This document shows, one piece after another, positions 51,750 through 60,417 of a stretch of 64,000 bases of DNA. Source of the DNA: Pseudomonadota bacterium. Lineage in GTDB: Bacteria > Pseudomonadota > Gammaproteobacteria > Xanthomonadales > SZUA-38. The DNA lies in NCBI GenBank assembly GCA_039033415.1, contig JBCCCR010000012.1, positions 121,031-185,030 on the forward strand, read 5' to 3'. Within the stretch, counting starts at the first letter, position 1. Every line of letters begins with the position of its first letter. The notes under the pieces were generated by a model, which saw only the letters and a list, made by a program, of their open reading frames with translations, did no database searches and was not told the origin of the DNA. The position numbers and the translations under genes are program-made.

Positions 51750-52955
51750 TTGAAGACAAGTCTTGTAGGTTTGCTGCTGATCCTGTGCCCATGGGTTTCG
51801 GGTTTGGGGGCTGAGGCTCACCCGTACCGCGTCGACTACGTGGCCGAGTTCGAGCCTTCCCGAGGTGCAGCGCAGGTCACCATTCGCTGGGGTGACGGCG
51901 CCGATCGGCTGCGCCGTCTTGAACTCAAGACGCACGAGCGGATGTCCGGCTTCCAAACCAATGTCCAAAGCTCGAGGGACGGCGAGTATCTGGTTCTTGA
52001 GTCCCTGCGGCCCGGCGCCGAACTCAGCTACGAAGTGGCTATCGACAGCCCGCGGGGTGACGGCGTTTTTGATGCGCGGATCACTCAGCATTGGGCCATC
52101 TGGCGGGGTGATGATCTCGTTCCCGCCGGCAAGGTCAGGCAGCTGAAAGACACCGAGGCAGAGGCGTTTCTGACGCTCAAGGGGCCTTCCGGCTGGACCT
52201 TCAAGACGCCCTACGAGCAGCTCAAAGACGGTCGGTATCGCATCACCAATCCGACGCGAAGCTTCGATCGCCCGACCGGCTGGATGGTCGGCGGTCGCAT
52301 CGGCGTCCGGGTCGAGAAAATTGCCGGTATTCAGGTTGCGGTAGCCGGGCCGGTTGGCCAGGACGTCCGGCGAATGGACCTGCTCGCCTTGATGAATTGG
52401 ACCCTGCCGTCGCTGATCGAGGTGCTGCCCGACATGCCCAAGCGGCTGCTGCTGGTCAGCGCAAGAGAGGGCATGTGGCGCGGCGGCCTGTCCGCAGGCA
52501 ACTCGCTGTATCTGCACGCTGATCGACCGCTGATCAGCGAAAACGGGACCAGTACGTTGGTTCACGAGCTCGTGCACGTAGCGTCAGGTCTTCGGGGGGG
52601 CGACGGTGCGGACTGGATTGTCGAAGGGTTTGCGGAGTATTACTCGCTGAAGCTGCTCCGGCGTTCCGGCGGTATCAGCGTACGACGCTTTGACCGAGCC
52701 CTCGACAGCCTTCGTCAGTGGAGCGAAGACGCCGGGCCGCTGGACGCCCGCCGTTCGACCGGGCCGACCACCGCCAAGGCGGCGCTGATTCTGCATAGCC
52801 TGGATCTTGAGCTGCAGAGCAAAACGGGCGGGCGCAGCAGCCTCGACGACGTGCTCCGTGCGCTGGCGGATCTTGACAGCCCCGTCACCCTCGCTCAGCT
52901 GCGTCAGGCGCAGCAGATGATCAGCGGCAGTGCTTCGCAGGCGCTGAAATTCTGA
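51750..52955 (+). CDS. Exported gluzincin-type metallopeptidase, M61-like
   Basis: A 401-residue protein with a signal peptide (SLVGLLLILCPWVSGLGAEA), a beta-rich N-terminal region and a zinc site HELVHV (HExxH) followed 20-odd residues later by the third ligand region EGFAEYY. The pattern is that of gluzincins related to M61 glycyl aminopeptidases. The catalytic Glu is in HELVH, so the protein is probably active. TTG start directly after a weak ribosome site; no ATG nearby. It is divergent from the FG-GAP gene, with a ~170-bp shared promoter region. Confidence 0.85.
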   Translation: MKTSLVGLLLILCPWVSGLGAEAHPYRVDYVAEFEPSRGAAQVTIRWGDGADRLRRLELKTHERMSGFQTNVQSSRDGEYLVLESLRPGAELSYEVAIDSPRGDGVFDARITQHWAIWRGDDLVPAGKVRQLKDTEAEAFLTLKGPSGWTFKTPYEQLKDGRYRITNPTRSFDRPTGWMVGGRIGVRVEKIAGIQVAVAGPVGQDVRRMDLLALMNWTLPSLIEVLPDMPKRLLLVSAREGMWRGGLSAGNSLYLHADRPLISENGTSTLVHELVHVASGLRGGDGADWIVEGFAEYYSLKLLRRSGGISVRRFDRALDSLRQWSEDAGPLDARRSTGPTTAKAALILHSLDLELQSKTGGRSSLDDVLRALADLDSPVTLAQLRQAQQMISGSASQALKF

Positions 52956-53058
52956 GGGAGCGGGTCGGCAACGCCGGCACCTGACACGGTGTAAAGTAGC
53001 TATTGCTACCTGCACAGTTATCGTTGCAAAATAACGGAAGCTAATCAGTTGGTGTGTG

Positions 53059-54492
53059 ATGCTCGCCGTCGACCGTCGAAAAAACGATTTTCTTTACCAG
53101 CAGGTGATCGACCTGATTCGCATGGAGATCGACTCGGGGGCGCTCCGACCCGGGGACCGGCTACCGAGCTTGCGACGGTTGGCCAGGAACCTGGATGTCA
53201 GCATTCCCACGGTCAAGCAGGCGTATGAGGAGCTGGAACGCCAGGGGCACGTGGAGTCGCGGCCTCAATCGGGGTTCTACGTGCTCGCTAAGATCCGCAA
53301 TGCGCTGGTTCGCCCGCCGGCGAGAGCCAGCGCCGGGCCCGTTGAAGTCCGCTGTCGGAATCTTGTCGAGCAGGTGTATGACGGTATTCATCAGCCGGGG
53401 GTGGTCCCGCTGGGCATCGCCAATCCGTCCATGGCCAAACCGGCGGCCAAAGCGCTACACCGAACCATGAAACGCGTGATGGCGCGGGCAGAGCAGCGCA
53501 GCGTGGGGTATGCGCCGGTTGGCGGTGAGCCGGGGCTTCAACGGCAAGTGGCTTTCCGCTACCTCGATCTCGGTGGTGCCGTCCGGCCACAGGAGGTGGT
53601 GGTGACCAACGGCTGCCAGGAAGCGCTGGCACTCGCACTGAACGCCATAGCCCGGCGGGGTGACGTGGTGGCCGTCGAGTCTCCGACCTACAGCGGGACG
53701 CTGGAGCTCATCGAATCGCTGGGCATGCTCGCGCTGGAAATCGAAACCTGTCCCACCGAAGGTTTATGTCTGGATGCGTTGGAGCATGCGCTGGGACAGC
53801 AGTCGATCCGGGCCTGTGTGTTTTCGTCGTCGCTGAACAATCCTTTGGGGTCTGCGACCGACGATGCGCATCGTCAGCGCCTGGTGGAGCTCCTGGAAAG
53901 CTACCGCGTTCCCCTGATCGAAGACGACGTCTACGGCGACCTGCGCTTCGACGGGCGGCGGGGAAAGCCCGCCCAGTTCTTCTCCCGCCGGGGTCTCGTG
54001 CTCACCGCCGGGTCGTTCTCGAAGACCGTTGCGCCGGGCTACCGGATTGGCTGGCTGCTGCCAGGGCGTTTTACCGATCAGGTGCTCAAGTACAAGCGGG
54101 CAATCTCTTACTCCTCCGGTCTGCTGCAGCAGCTGACGCTCGCTGAGTTTATGGGGTCGGGCGAGTACGATCGGCATCTGCGTCAGCTGCGGCCCGTGCT
54201 AAAGGTGAACTGCGAACGGATGGCCGCCCTGGTGGCGGAGCACTTTCCGGCGAACACACGAATCTCCCAGCCGGTCGGCGGATCGGTCCTGTGGCTGGAG
54301 ATGGCTTCGGACTTCGACAGCGCCGCCTACTTTCAGCAGGCTCTGGACGCCGGGATCAGCGTTGCGCCCGGCGCAGTTTTCTCACCGGGCAATCGCTATC
54401 GGCATTTTGTTCGGCTCAGTTTTGGCCATCCGTGGGGCGAGCGCCTGGAACAGGCGGTGCGGACGCTGGGCCAGCTTGCCGCCCAACAATAG
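53059..54492 (+). CDS. MocR/PdxR-type regulator (GntR HTH fused to aminotransferase)
   Basis: A 477-residue protein with an N-terminal GntR winged helix (GALRPGDRLPSLRRLARNLDVS) and a class-I aminotransferase domain that holds PLP through Lys in the motif SFSKTVAPGYRIGW. Members regulate vitamin B6, amino-acid or polyamine genes using PLP-bound ligands. No clear target lies nearby: the next gene in the opposite direction is a SAH hydrolase. GTG at 53056 and ATG at 53059 are adjacent possible starts. Confidence 0.92.
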   Translation: MLAVDRRKNDFLYQQVIDLIRMEIDSGALRPGDRLPSLRRLARNLDVSIPTVKQAYEELERQGHVESRPQSGFYVLAKIRNALVRPPARASAGPVEVRCRNLVEQVYDGIHQPGVVPLGIANPSMAKPAAKALHRTMKRVMARAEQRSVGYAPVGGEPGLQRQVAFRYLDLGGAVRPQEVVVTNGCQEALALALNAIARRGDVVAVESPTYSGTLELIESLGMLALEIETCPTEGLCLDALEHALGQQSIRACVFSSSLNNPLGSATDDAHRQRLVELLESYRVPLIEDDVYGDLRFDGRRGKPAQFFSRRGLVLTAGSFSKTVAPGYRIGWLLPGRFTDQVLKYKRAISYSSGLLQQLTLAEFMGSGEYDRHLRQLRPVLKVNCERMAALVAEHFPANTRISQPVGGSVLWLEMASDFDSAAYFQQALDAGISVAPGAVFSPGNRYRHFVRLSFGHPWGERLEQAVRTLGQLAAQQ

Positions 54493-54508
54493 TAGACACT
54501 CGGCGGCG

Positions 54509-55708
54509 TTATTCGAACGTTACTCCGGCCGCCGAGAGCTTGAGCTCCGCCACGCGCCGGTCGACGTCCTTAGGAACGGGATACAGGCCCGGATCAGGCG
54601 TTGGGCCGGTCAGCAGCGCATGAACGCTCAGGGCCTGCAGCGCGAAGCTGGTGTCCATGATTTCCGCGGGATGGCCGTCTGCGCAGGCGATGTTGACGAT
54701 GTGACCCTCGCCAAGGAGATACACCCACCCCTGGGGAAGGCGGGTTCCGGTCACGTTCTCACGCATCGTGCGTTGCTCTGAGCCGGCAGTGGCTAGACCG
54801 CTGGCATCGATCTCGTCCCAGAAATGGCCAGCGTTGGCGAGGACGGCGCCCGATTTGAGGTGCACAAAATGCGGCTCGCCCAGCGTTTGCGCAACGCCGG
54901 TAGCGGTCACCACAAAGTCGGCCTCTGGCAGCACGTCGGCAGCTCGACCGACGTGGTAACCGGTCATGAGGGCGTCAGCGGCCTTAATCGGATCGGGTTC
55001 AATCACCGCTACGCGAGCGCCGAGCCCAGCGGCGCGAAGGGCAATCCCACGACCGCACCAGCCAAAACCCATGACGCAAACGGATTTTCCCGCAACCGAC
55101 AGGTTGGTGGTGCGCATCACCGCATCCCAAACCGACTGGCCGGTGCCGTGAACATTGTCGAACAGGTATTTGCAGCGGGCATCGTTGATGAGCATCACGG
55201 CCGTCTGCAGTTCGCCGGACGATTGACGCTCGCGCGCCCGTTCAACGCCCGTGGTGGTTTCTTCGCAGACGCCCGCCAGTTCCGACAGCAGCTCGGGGCG
55301 CCGGTCGTGAAGCACCTCCAGCAGGTCGCCGCCATCGTCCACGACCGCGTGAGGGCGCAGATCCAGCGCGTCACTCATGTTGTCCAGCATCTCCTGCGGG
55401 CTGGCGCCATGGCGCGCGTAAACTCGCAGGCCTTGGTCGGCCAGTGCTGCCACCACATCGTCTTTGGTCGAATCTGGATTACTGCCCGTAACCGCCACCT
55501 CCGCGCCGCCGCTGCGCAGTACCAGCGCGAGATTGGCGGTCTTGGCTTCGAGGTGAACGCAGACGACAATCCGCTTGCCGGCAAAAGGCTGCTCGGCACT
55601 GAACTCCTGTTCCAGCTGGCTGAGTATCGGCATGTGGCGCCGCACCCAATCGATTTTCTGCGCACCCTGCCGGGCCAGCTCGGGATGCGCGACGAGGTTG
55701 GGTTTCAC
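54509..55708 (-). CDS. ahcY: S-adenosylhomocysteine hydrolase, short archaeal-type
   Basis: A 399-residue NAD-containing enzyme that splits S-adenosylhomocysteine to adenosine and homocysteine. Conserved parts are CVHLEAKTA, VDDGGDLL, CEETTTGV, the KYLFDN segment with catalytic Lys and Asp, and the NAD loop GFGWCGRG. The sequence and length match the archaeal/Thermotoga form: GWCGRG replaces the bacterial GDVGKG, and the C-terminal KPDHYRY tail is missing. Most gammaproteobacteria use the Pfs/LuxS route or the longer AhcY, so transfer from a distant lineage is possible. It overlaps the upstream amidohydrolase gene by four bases (ATGA). Confidence 0.93.
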   Translation of the reverse strand: MKPNLVAHPELARQGAQKIDWVRRHMPILSQLEQEFSAEQPFAGKRIVVCVHLEAKTANLALVLRSGGAEVAVTGSNPDSTKDDVVAALADQGLRVYARHGASPQEMLDNMSDALDLRPHAVVDDGGDLLEVLHDRRPELLSELAGVCEETTTGVERARERQSSGELQTAVMLINDARCKYLFDNVHGTGQSVWDAVMRTTNLSVAGKSVCVMGFGWCGRGIALRAAGLGARVAVIEPDPIKAADALMTGYHVGRAADVLPEADFVVTATGVAQTLGEPHFVHLKSGAVLANAGHFWDEIDASGLATAGSEQRTMRENVTGTRLPQGWVYLLGEGHIVNIACADGHPAEIMDTSFALQALSVHALLTGPTPDPGLYPVPKDVDRRVAELKLSAAGVTFE

Positions 55709-57324
55709 GGGCTGGCGGACGGCCTCGGCGTTCGGTCCAATTCGGACTCAGCGCGAGCGTCGGCGACAAGCTGGCGAACCTCTTTGAGCAGTTCAGCGGT
55801 GTCATACACGATGCCATCTTTGATCGTGTAGCGAATGCCGCGGCTGCGCGTCGGCTTGTTGTCCGGGCCGAGCTTGAAATGGCCGGTGCCGTAAAGCACC
55901 TTAAAATTCGCCACGGGATTGTCCTGAACGACCACCATATCCGCCAGCTTCCCGACTTCGATCGAGCCGATGTCTTCGTCCAATCCGAGCGCCTGCGCGC
56001 CCGAGAGGGTGGCGGCCCGAATCACCTCCAGCGGATGGAAGCCAGCTTCCTGCAGGAGCTCGAGCTCCCGGATGTAGCCAAAGCCATAGATCTTAAAGAT
56101 ATAGCCCGAATCCGAACCGGCGGTCACCCGACCGCCATGATTCTTGTAGTCGTTGACAAACTCCATCCAGCGCTGAAAGTTGGCCCGCCAGGCGATCTCG
56201 TCTGCGGTGGTCCAGTCAAACCAGTACGACCCGTGCGCCGCACGGCTCGGCTGAAAAAACTGCCACAGATTCGGGTGCGTATATTCCTCGTGCCATTCGG
56301 CCGTCCGCGCCCGCATCAGGTCCCGGCTCGCCTCGTAGATCGTAAAGGTTGGGTCGAGCGTAAAGTCCAGCTTGATGAGCTCGTCGCGCACCGCGTTCCA
56401 GCGTTCGCTGCCTGGAGCCGCAGCCTGGAGCCAAAGCCGGCCGGCCTGGCCGAAACGGTGCTGTTCGTTGTTGTAGTTATAGTCTGCGGGATAGTCCTGC
56501 ACGACCCTTGAGACGAACAGTGCCTCGGGGAGACCGTACCAATGTTCCATGGTCGTCAGCCCCAGTCGCGCCGAATCCAGCACGTTGACCCGGGTGACGG
56601 CCAGCTGAGCGTGGTGCATGGCGGTTCTCAAGCCGACCGCCTTGGCTTCGGTCAGCGCAGCCGCCATCACCTTGGGTGAGGCGCCAAAAAACTTGATGCC
56701 CTGCGCACCCTGGCGCTTGATGCGCCGGACCCAGGAACGAGCCTGCGCTGGTGTCGAAATCGGCGCCTCCGCGCCGGCTCCGAAAAAGGGATACGCTTCG
56801 ATTCGCGGAGCGGTAATCGTGTTCTCTCGGCTGCGCAAGCGGTGATCCAGGCACCAGCGAATGCCGTTGCCGCAGGAAGGGTCGCGGATGGTGGTGATGC
56901 CGTGGCCCATCCAGAGCTTGAATACGTACTCGGCGTTCACCCCCTGTGCCGCCCCGCCCATATGGCCGTGCATGTCCACAAAGCCGGGCAGCAGATAGTG
57001 TCCCTCCAGGTTGATCTCGCGTGCGCCTTCAGCGGCCGGCGGTCTGTCGTTGGGATTGATCGGCAGGCCGGGGTAGCCGACGCTGTCGATATTCACAATC
57101 CGGTTACCCTCGATGGTCACATCGACGGGCCCGATCGGTGGTGCGCCCGTCCCGTCGATCAGGGTGACGCCACGCAGGATCAGCTGCTTGTAGGGACCCT
57201 CGCCCTCACCTCGATCCGGGGCTGCAGGGATCGCTCCCAGCGCCGTGGTGCTGAAACTCAGGCAGAGCAGCAGCATCAGCCGGTAAGCCGGGGTGAGCCG
57301 GAGGGACGGAAGGAGCACGGACAT
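55705..57324 (-). CDS. Exported amidohydrolase-family protein
   Basis: A 539-residue metal-dependent hydrolase with a signal peptide (AYRLMLLLCLSFSTTALGA). The amidohydrolase fold shows the first metal pair in LLPGFVDMHGHMGG, further His in AMHHAQLAVT and TTMEHWYG, and an Asp ligand region TAGSDSGY. The closing IEVGKLADMVVVQDNP is typical of imidazolonepropionase/prolidase-like members. It is encoded directly upstream of the SAH hydrolase with an ATGA overlap, although the two would work in different compartments. Substrate unknown. Confidence 0.87.
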   Translation of the reverse strand: MSVLLPSLRLTPAYRLMLLLCLSFSTTALGAIPAAPDRGEGEGPYKQLILRGVTLIDGTGAPPIGPVDVTIEGNRIVNIDSVGYPGLPINPNDRPPAAEGAREINLEGHYLLPGFVDMHGHMGGAAQGVNAEYVFKLWMGHGITTIRDPSCGNGIRWCLDHRLRSRENTITAPRIEAYPFFGAGAEAPISTPAQARSWVRRIKRQGAQGIKFFGASPKVMAAALTEAKAVGLRTAMHHAQLAVTRVNVLDSARLGLTTMEHWYGLPEALFVSRVVQDYPADYNYNNEQHRFGQAGRLWLQAAAPGSERWNAVRDELIKLDFTLDPTFTIYEASRDLMRARTAEWHEEYTHPNLWQFFQPSRAAHGSYWFDWTTADEIAWRANFQRWMEFVNDYKNHGGRVTAGSDSGYIFKIYGFGYIRELELLQEAGFHPLEVIRAATLSGAQALGLDEDIGSIEVGKLADMVVVQDNPVANFKVLYGTGHFKLGPDNKPTRSRGIRYTIKDGIVYDTAELLKEVRQLVADARAESELDRTPRPSASP

Positions 57325-57502
57325 TCGGTAAACCTTTGACGGAGTTCCGGAATTATAGGCCTAAAAGCCCGCTTGTCGTAACGGCGAATCCAGGTACAGT
57401 GGGGGTGAGTGGGGAGTAGCGAGGTCACGGCTCGCGCCGCCTGACACCGGGTCAACACCGGTTGTCGGGAGTCCGGCAGGCGTGCCAGGTCCTTGAGGTA
57501 AC

Positions 57503-58318
57503 ATGCAGCTAGGGAAGGTGCAGGTAACCATGCGACGTTCGCAGCTATCGTCAGTCGCGCAGTTGAGTGATCTTATCGAACACGGTGAGATGTCTTACGC
57601 TGCCCAGCAGATCAAGCCGGTCACGCCGCGCAGCGGCTCCGAGCGTTGGTTCGAATGGCTCGTGCGGCCACCCCTGGAAGACCATTCGCTGTCGACCGCC
57701 GACTTTATCAACGCGGTGGAGAGTCTCGACCTGTCGCTGGACCTGGACACCCGCATCGTGAAAGACGCGCTCGGCTGGCTCGATATGCAGCCGATCAACA
57801 CCCGACTCTGCATCAACGTTTCGACCGCCACGCTGGTGAATCGACACTTTTCAGAGTTTGTCGTGAGCACGCTGCAGCAGAGCCATCTGCTTCCCAGCCA
57901 GGTCTGTTTTGACATCACGCTTCACGAATCCGCTGGCCACTTCGCTGGGGTTAGTCGCTTTATCCGGGTGGTGCGGCAGGCTGGGTGCGTAGTGGCGCTC
58001 GACATGGGCATGCCGGGGAACGCGCTGCTGGGAATGCTCGCCCCCCTAGGGTTAGTCGACTATCTGAAGGTGGATCGAGCCATTGTCCAGGCGGCTCCCG
58101 GCAGTCCGGTGCACCGGGAGATGCTCGAAAGCCTTGTCGACTACGGCAAGCGGCTCAACCTGCCCCTGGTTGCGACCGGGGTGGATAGTGAACGACACCT
58201 CGAACTCCTGACCGAGCTCGAAGTTGAGTACTACCAGGGTTTTCTCGACGGGGAGCCGGTTATAGTGGCAGGGCAGGGCTTTCGCGATCAGTTCGATCCG
58301 GTCGAACGCTCAGCCTGA
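57503..58318 (+). CDS. Degenerate EAL-domain protein
   Basis: A 271-residue soluble protein with an EAL fold but altered catalytic motifs. Retained: Glu51 (EWL for EAL), Asn105 in INVS, Glu142, Lys189 and Asp191 in YLKVDRAIV, and Gln245. Changed: LDMGMP in place of DDFGTG, losing one metal-binding Asp, and ATGVD in place of AEGVE, losing the Glu. It is therefore more likely a cyclic-di-GMP-binding effector or a scaffold than a phosphodiesterase. GAGG precedes the ATG at 57503; ATG at 57530 is an alternative. No other c-di-GMP gene is adjacent. Confidence 0.85.
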   Translation: MQLGKVQVTMRRSQLSSVAQLSDLIEHGEMSYAAQQIKPVTPRSGSERWFEWLVRPPLEDHSLSTADFINAVESLDLSLDLDTRIVKDALGWLDMQPINTRLCINVSTATLVNRHFSEFVVSTLQQSHLLPSQVCFDITLHESAGHFAGVSRFIRVVRQAGCVVALDMGMPGNALLGMLAPLGLVDYLKVDRAIVQAAPGSPVHREMLESLVDYGKRLNLPLVATGVDSERHLELLTELEVEYYQGFLDGEPVIVAGQGFRDQFDPVERSA

Positions 58319-58396
58319 TCCACACCGGGACCGCAGAAGGTCCTTCTCAGCCGCTGGGGGTTTATACTTCGGCTTTCCCACGAGCAGGATCAGGCC

Positions 58397-59257
58397 ATGC
58401 GTTGGAGAAACCTTCGCCGAAGCAAAAACGTTGAGGATACGCGCGGCCAGCGCCGGGCGGCCGGCGGCGCCAAGCTCAGCGGCGGAGTCGTTATCATCGC
58501 CGTGATCGTTGCGCTGGTCACCGGACAAAATCCGCTCGCACTCTTGCAGATGCTCGGCGGGGCCGGGGGTGGTCAGAGCGCGTCGCCCCCCGCCGTGAAC
58601 CCTGCCGTCGACGACGAAGCGGCGCAGTTTGTGAGCGCCATACTCGGATCAACCGAAGATGTCTGGCAGCGCGTTTTTCGCCAGTCGGGCCAGCAGTATC
58701 AGGCTCCGAAGCTCAGAATCTTTGAAAACGCTGTTACCTCAGCCTGCGGCTATCAGACCGCCGCTGTCGGACCTTTCTACTGCCCCGGTGACCAGCGCGT
58801 GTATCTGGACCTCAGCTTTTTCCGTCAGCTCGCTCGCATGGGAGCACCGGGGGATTTCGCCCAGGCCTACGTCATCGGCCATGAGGTTGGGCACCATATC
58901 CAGAACATCACGGGGATCGAACCGCGGGTTCGCCGGCTTCAGCGCAGCGGCAGCCAGACTCAGGCCAACCAACTTTCGGTGTTGATGGAGCTCCAGGCGG
59001 ACTGCCTGGCCGGGGTCTGGGCCCATCACGCCAATCAGGCTAACCGCGTCCTTGAGCCTGGCGATGTCCAGGAAGGCCTTCGAGCGGCGGCAACCATCGG
59101 TGACGATGCGCTGCAGTCTTCAGCCGGCAAAGCCGTCCGCCCCGAGTCTTTTACCCACGGTACCTCAGCGCAGCGCGTTGAGTGGCTGCGGCTTGGGCTC
59201 AGCGGCGGCAACGCTGACTCTTGCGATACCTTCGCTAAAGCCGGCGTCCGCCTGTAG
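58397..59257 (+). CDS. Neutral zinc metallopeptidase, YpfJ family
   Basis: A 286-residue membrane-anchored protein with a short basic cytoplasmic head, a membrane helix (~29-42, VVIIAVIVALVTG) and an exported peptidase domain. The zinc motif HEVGHH is followed by MELQADCLAG, with Glu/Asp candidates for the third ligand, and the Cys pairs (SACGY with PFYCPGD) may form a disulfide. The YpfJ family is widely conserved with little functional work. Start at ATG. It precedes mscL by 116 bp. Confidence 0.92.
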   Translation: MRWRNLRRSKNVEDTRGQRRAAGGAKLSGGVVIIAVIVALVTGQNPLALLQMLGGAGGGQSASPPAVNPAVDDEAAQFVSAILGSTEDVWQRVFRQSGQQYQAPKLRIFENAVTSACGYQTAAVGPFYCPGDQRVYLDLSFFRQLARMGAPGDFAQAYVIGHEVGHHIQNITGIEPRVRRLQRSGSQTQANQLSVLMELQADCLAGVWAHHANQANRVLEPGDVQEGLRAAATIGDDALQSSAGKAVRPESFTHGTSAQRVEWLRLGLSGGNADSCDTFAKAGVRL

Positions 59258-59373
59258 TCAACAACCCAGCGGACTGCTAGGCTCCGCAGATCCGAGGGCC
59301 AGCGACGCCTGCCTGAGCGCTGATCAGGCGGGATCGTTTATCGACTTACACACGATAGAAGAGAGTAGGGCAG

Positions 59374-59775
59374 ATGGCACTAATTAAAGAGTTCAAAGAG
59401 TTTGCGTTGCGCGGCAACGTGATGGATATGGCGGTGGGCATCATCATCGGCGCCGCCTTCGGCAAGATCGTTTCATCGCTGGTGAAAGATGTGATCATGC
59501 CGCCGATCGGCGTGGCGATGGGAGGCGTCGACTTTTCCAATCTCGCCGTCACCATCCAGGAGGCCACCGAAGAGGCTGAGGCGGTGGTCATCAGCTACGG
59601 CGCCTTCATTCAGACGGTTGTCGACTTTCTTATTGTTGCGGCAGCCATTTTTGTGGCGGTCAAGGTGATGAACAACCTGAAGCGCAAAGAAGAGGAGGCG
59701 CCCGCCGCGCCGCCCGAGCCGAGTGAAGAGGTCAAGCTGCTGACCGAGATACGAGACGCGCTAAAGAATTCCTAG
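59374..59775 (+). CDS. mscL: Large-conductance mechanosensitive channel MscL
   Basis: A 133-residue pentameric channel that opens at extreme membrane tension to release solutes in hypo-osmotic shock. It has the N-terminal helix [20 protein letters not shown], the pore-lining TM1 with the conserved [13 protein letters not shown], the periplasmic loop, TM2 ([18 protein letters not shown]) and the basic-acidic C-terminal helix starting KRKEEE. The ATG is preceded by AGGGCAG. A strong terminator follows. Together with the MscS-family gene elsewhere in the window it forms the osmotic emergency-release set. Confidence 0.97.
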   Translation: MALIKEFKEFALRGNVMDMAVGIIIGAAFGKIVSSLVKDVIMPPIGVAMGGVDFSNLAVTIQEATEEAEAVVISYGAFIQTVVDFLIVAAAIFVAVKVMNNLKRKEEEAPAAPPEPSEEVKLLTEIRDALKNS

Positions 59776-59794
59776 GCGCAGGGGTTTGCTGACC

Positions 59795-59821
59795 AAAGCC
59801 CGGCTTCGGCCGGGCTTTTTT
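59795..59821 (+). terminator. Rho-independent terminator of mscL
   Basis: A 10-bp stem (AAAGCCCGGC at 59795-59804, GCCGGGCTTT at 59809-59818) with a TTCG tetraloop runs into six T. It ends two bases before the stop of the convergent idi gene, for which it may serve as a weaker terminator. Confidence 0.92.
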
Positions 59822-59823
59822 CT

Positions 59824-60417
59824 TCAGGTCTCAGGCGGTGAAAGGTAGGCGTCGAGCCGGCCGCCAAACTCTTCTCCCAGCCGTTCCCACTCCATCTTGA
59901 ACCAAGGCGTGAAGCGGTCCGGATGGGCATCCATTTCGGCGCTTAGGTCCGCTGGGCTGATATAACGCCAGGCTTCAATCTCGTTTTCATTGGCATGCAC
60001 ATCGCCGGCGGCCCGGCCGAGAAACACCGAACACAGCTCGTTCTCCGAGCCTTCCGGCCCAAAGCGTGCCTGGTACTGAAACTTGTAGACAAACTCCAGC
60101 TGGCTTTCCATGCCCAGCTCCTGGGCAAGCCGGCGATGGATCGCGTCGTCCAGCTCTTCCCCCTGGCGCGGGTGGCTGCAGCAGCTGTTGGACCAAAAAA
60201 GCGGCCACAGCCTTTTCTGCCCGCTGCGCTGCTGCAGCAGTAGCTCACCGCGGTCGTTAAAAATGAATAGTGAAAAGGCACGGTGCAGCATCCCGTCACC
60301 GTCGTGACACGCCGCTTTGCTGGCAAAACCTTTCGGCTGATCAAACCGATCAACGAGCACCAGCTGCTCTGACTCGGACGATACGACGGCACGACGGGCG
60401 GCAGCAGATCTAGCCAA
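59824..60417 (-). CDS. idi: Isopentenyl-diphosphate delta-isomerase, type 1
   Basis: A 197-residue Nudix-fold enzyme that converts isopentenyl to dimethylallyl diphosphate. The catalytic Cys80 is in SNSCCSHP, the metal-binding Glu pair lies in GSENEL (Glu125, Glu127), and RRLAQELG completes the Nudix-like helix. In a mevalonate organism this isomerase is essential because only isopentenyl diphosphate is made. The start is TTG inside the end of the HMG-CoA-reductase-kinase gene (8-bp overlap); no nearer ATG exists. It is the last gene of the operon. Confidence 0.95.
   Translation of the reverse strand: MARSAAARRAVVSSESEQLVLVDRFDQPKGFASKAACHDGDGMLHRAFSLFIFNDRGELLLQQRSGQKRLWPLFWSNSCCSHPRQGEELDDAIHRRLAQELGMESQLEFVYKFQYQARFGPEGSENELCSVFLGRAAGDVHANENEIEAWRYISPADLSAEMDAHPDRFTPWFKMEWERLGEEFGGRLDAYLSPPET

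Noticed and set aside
54824..55831. Plus-strand frame of 335 codons antisense to the SAH hydrolase
   Set aside because: The hydrolase is identified by all of its catalytic motifs; the antisense frame shows none.
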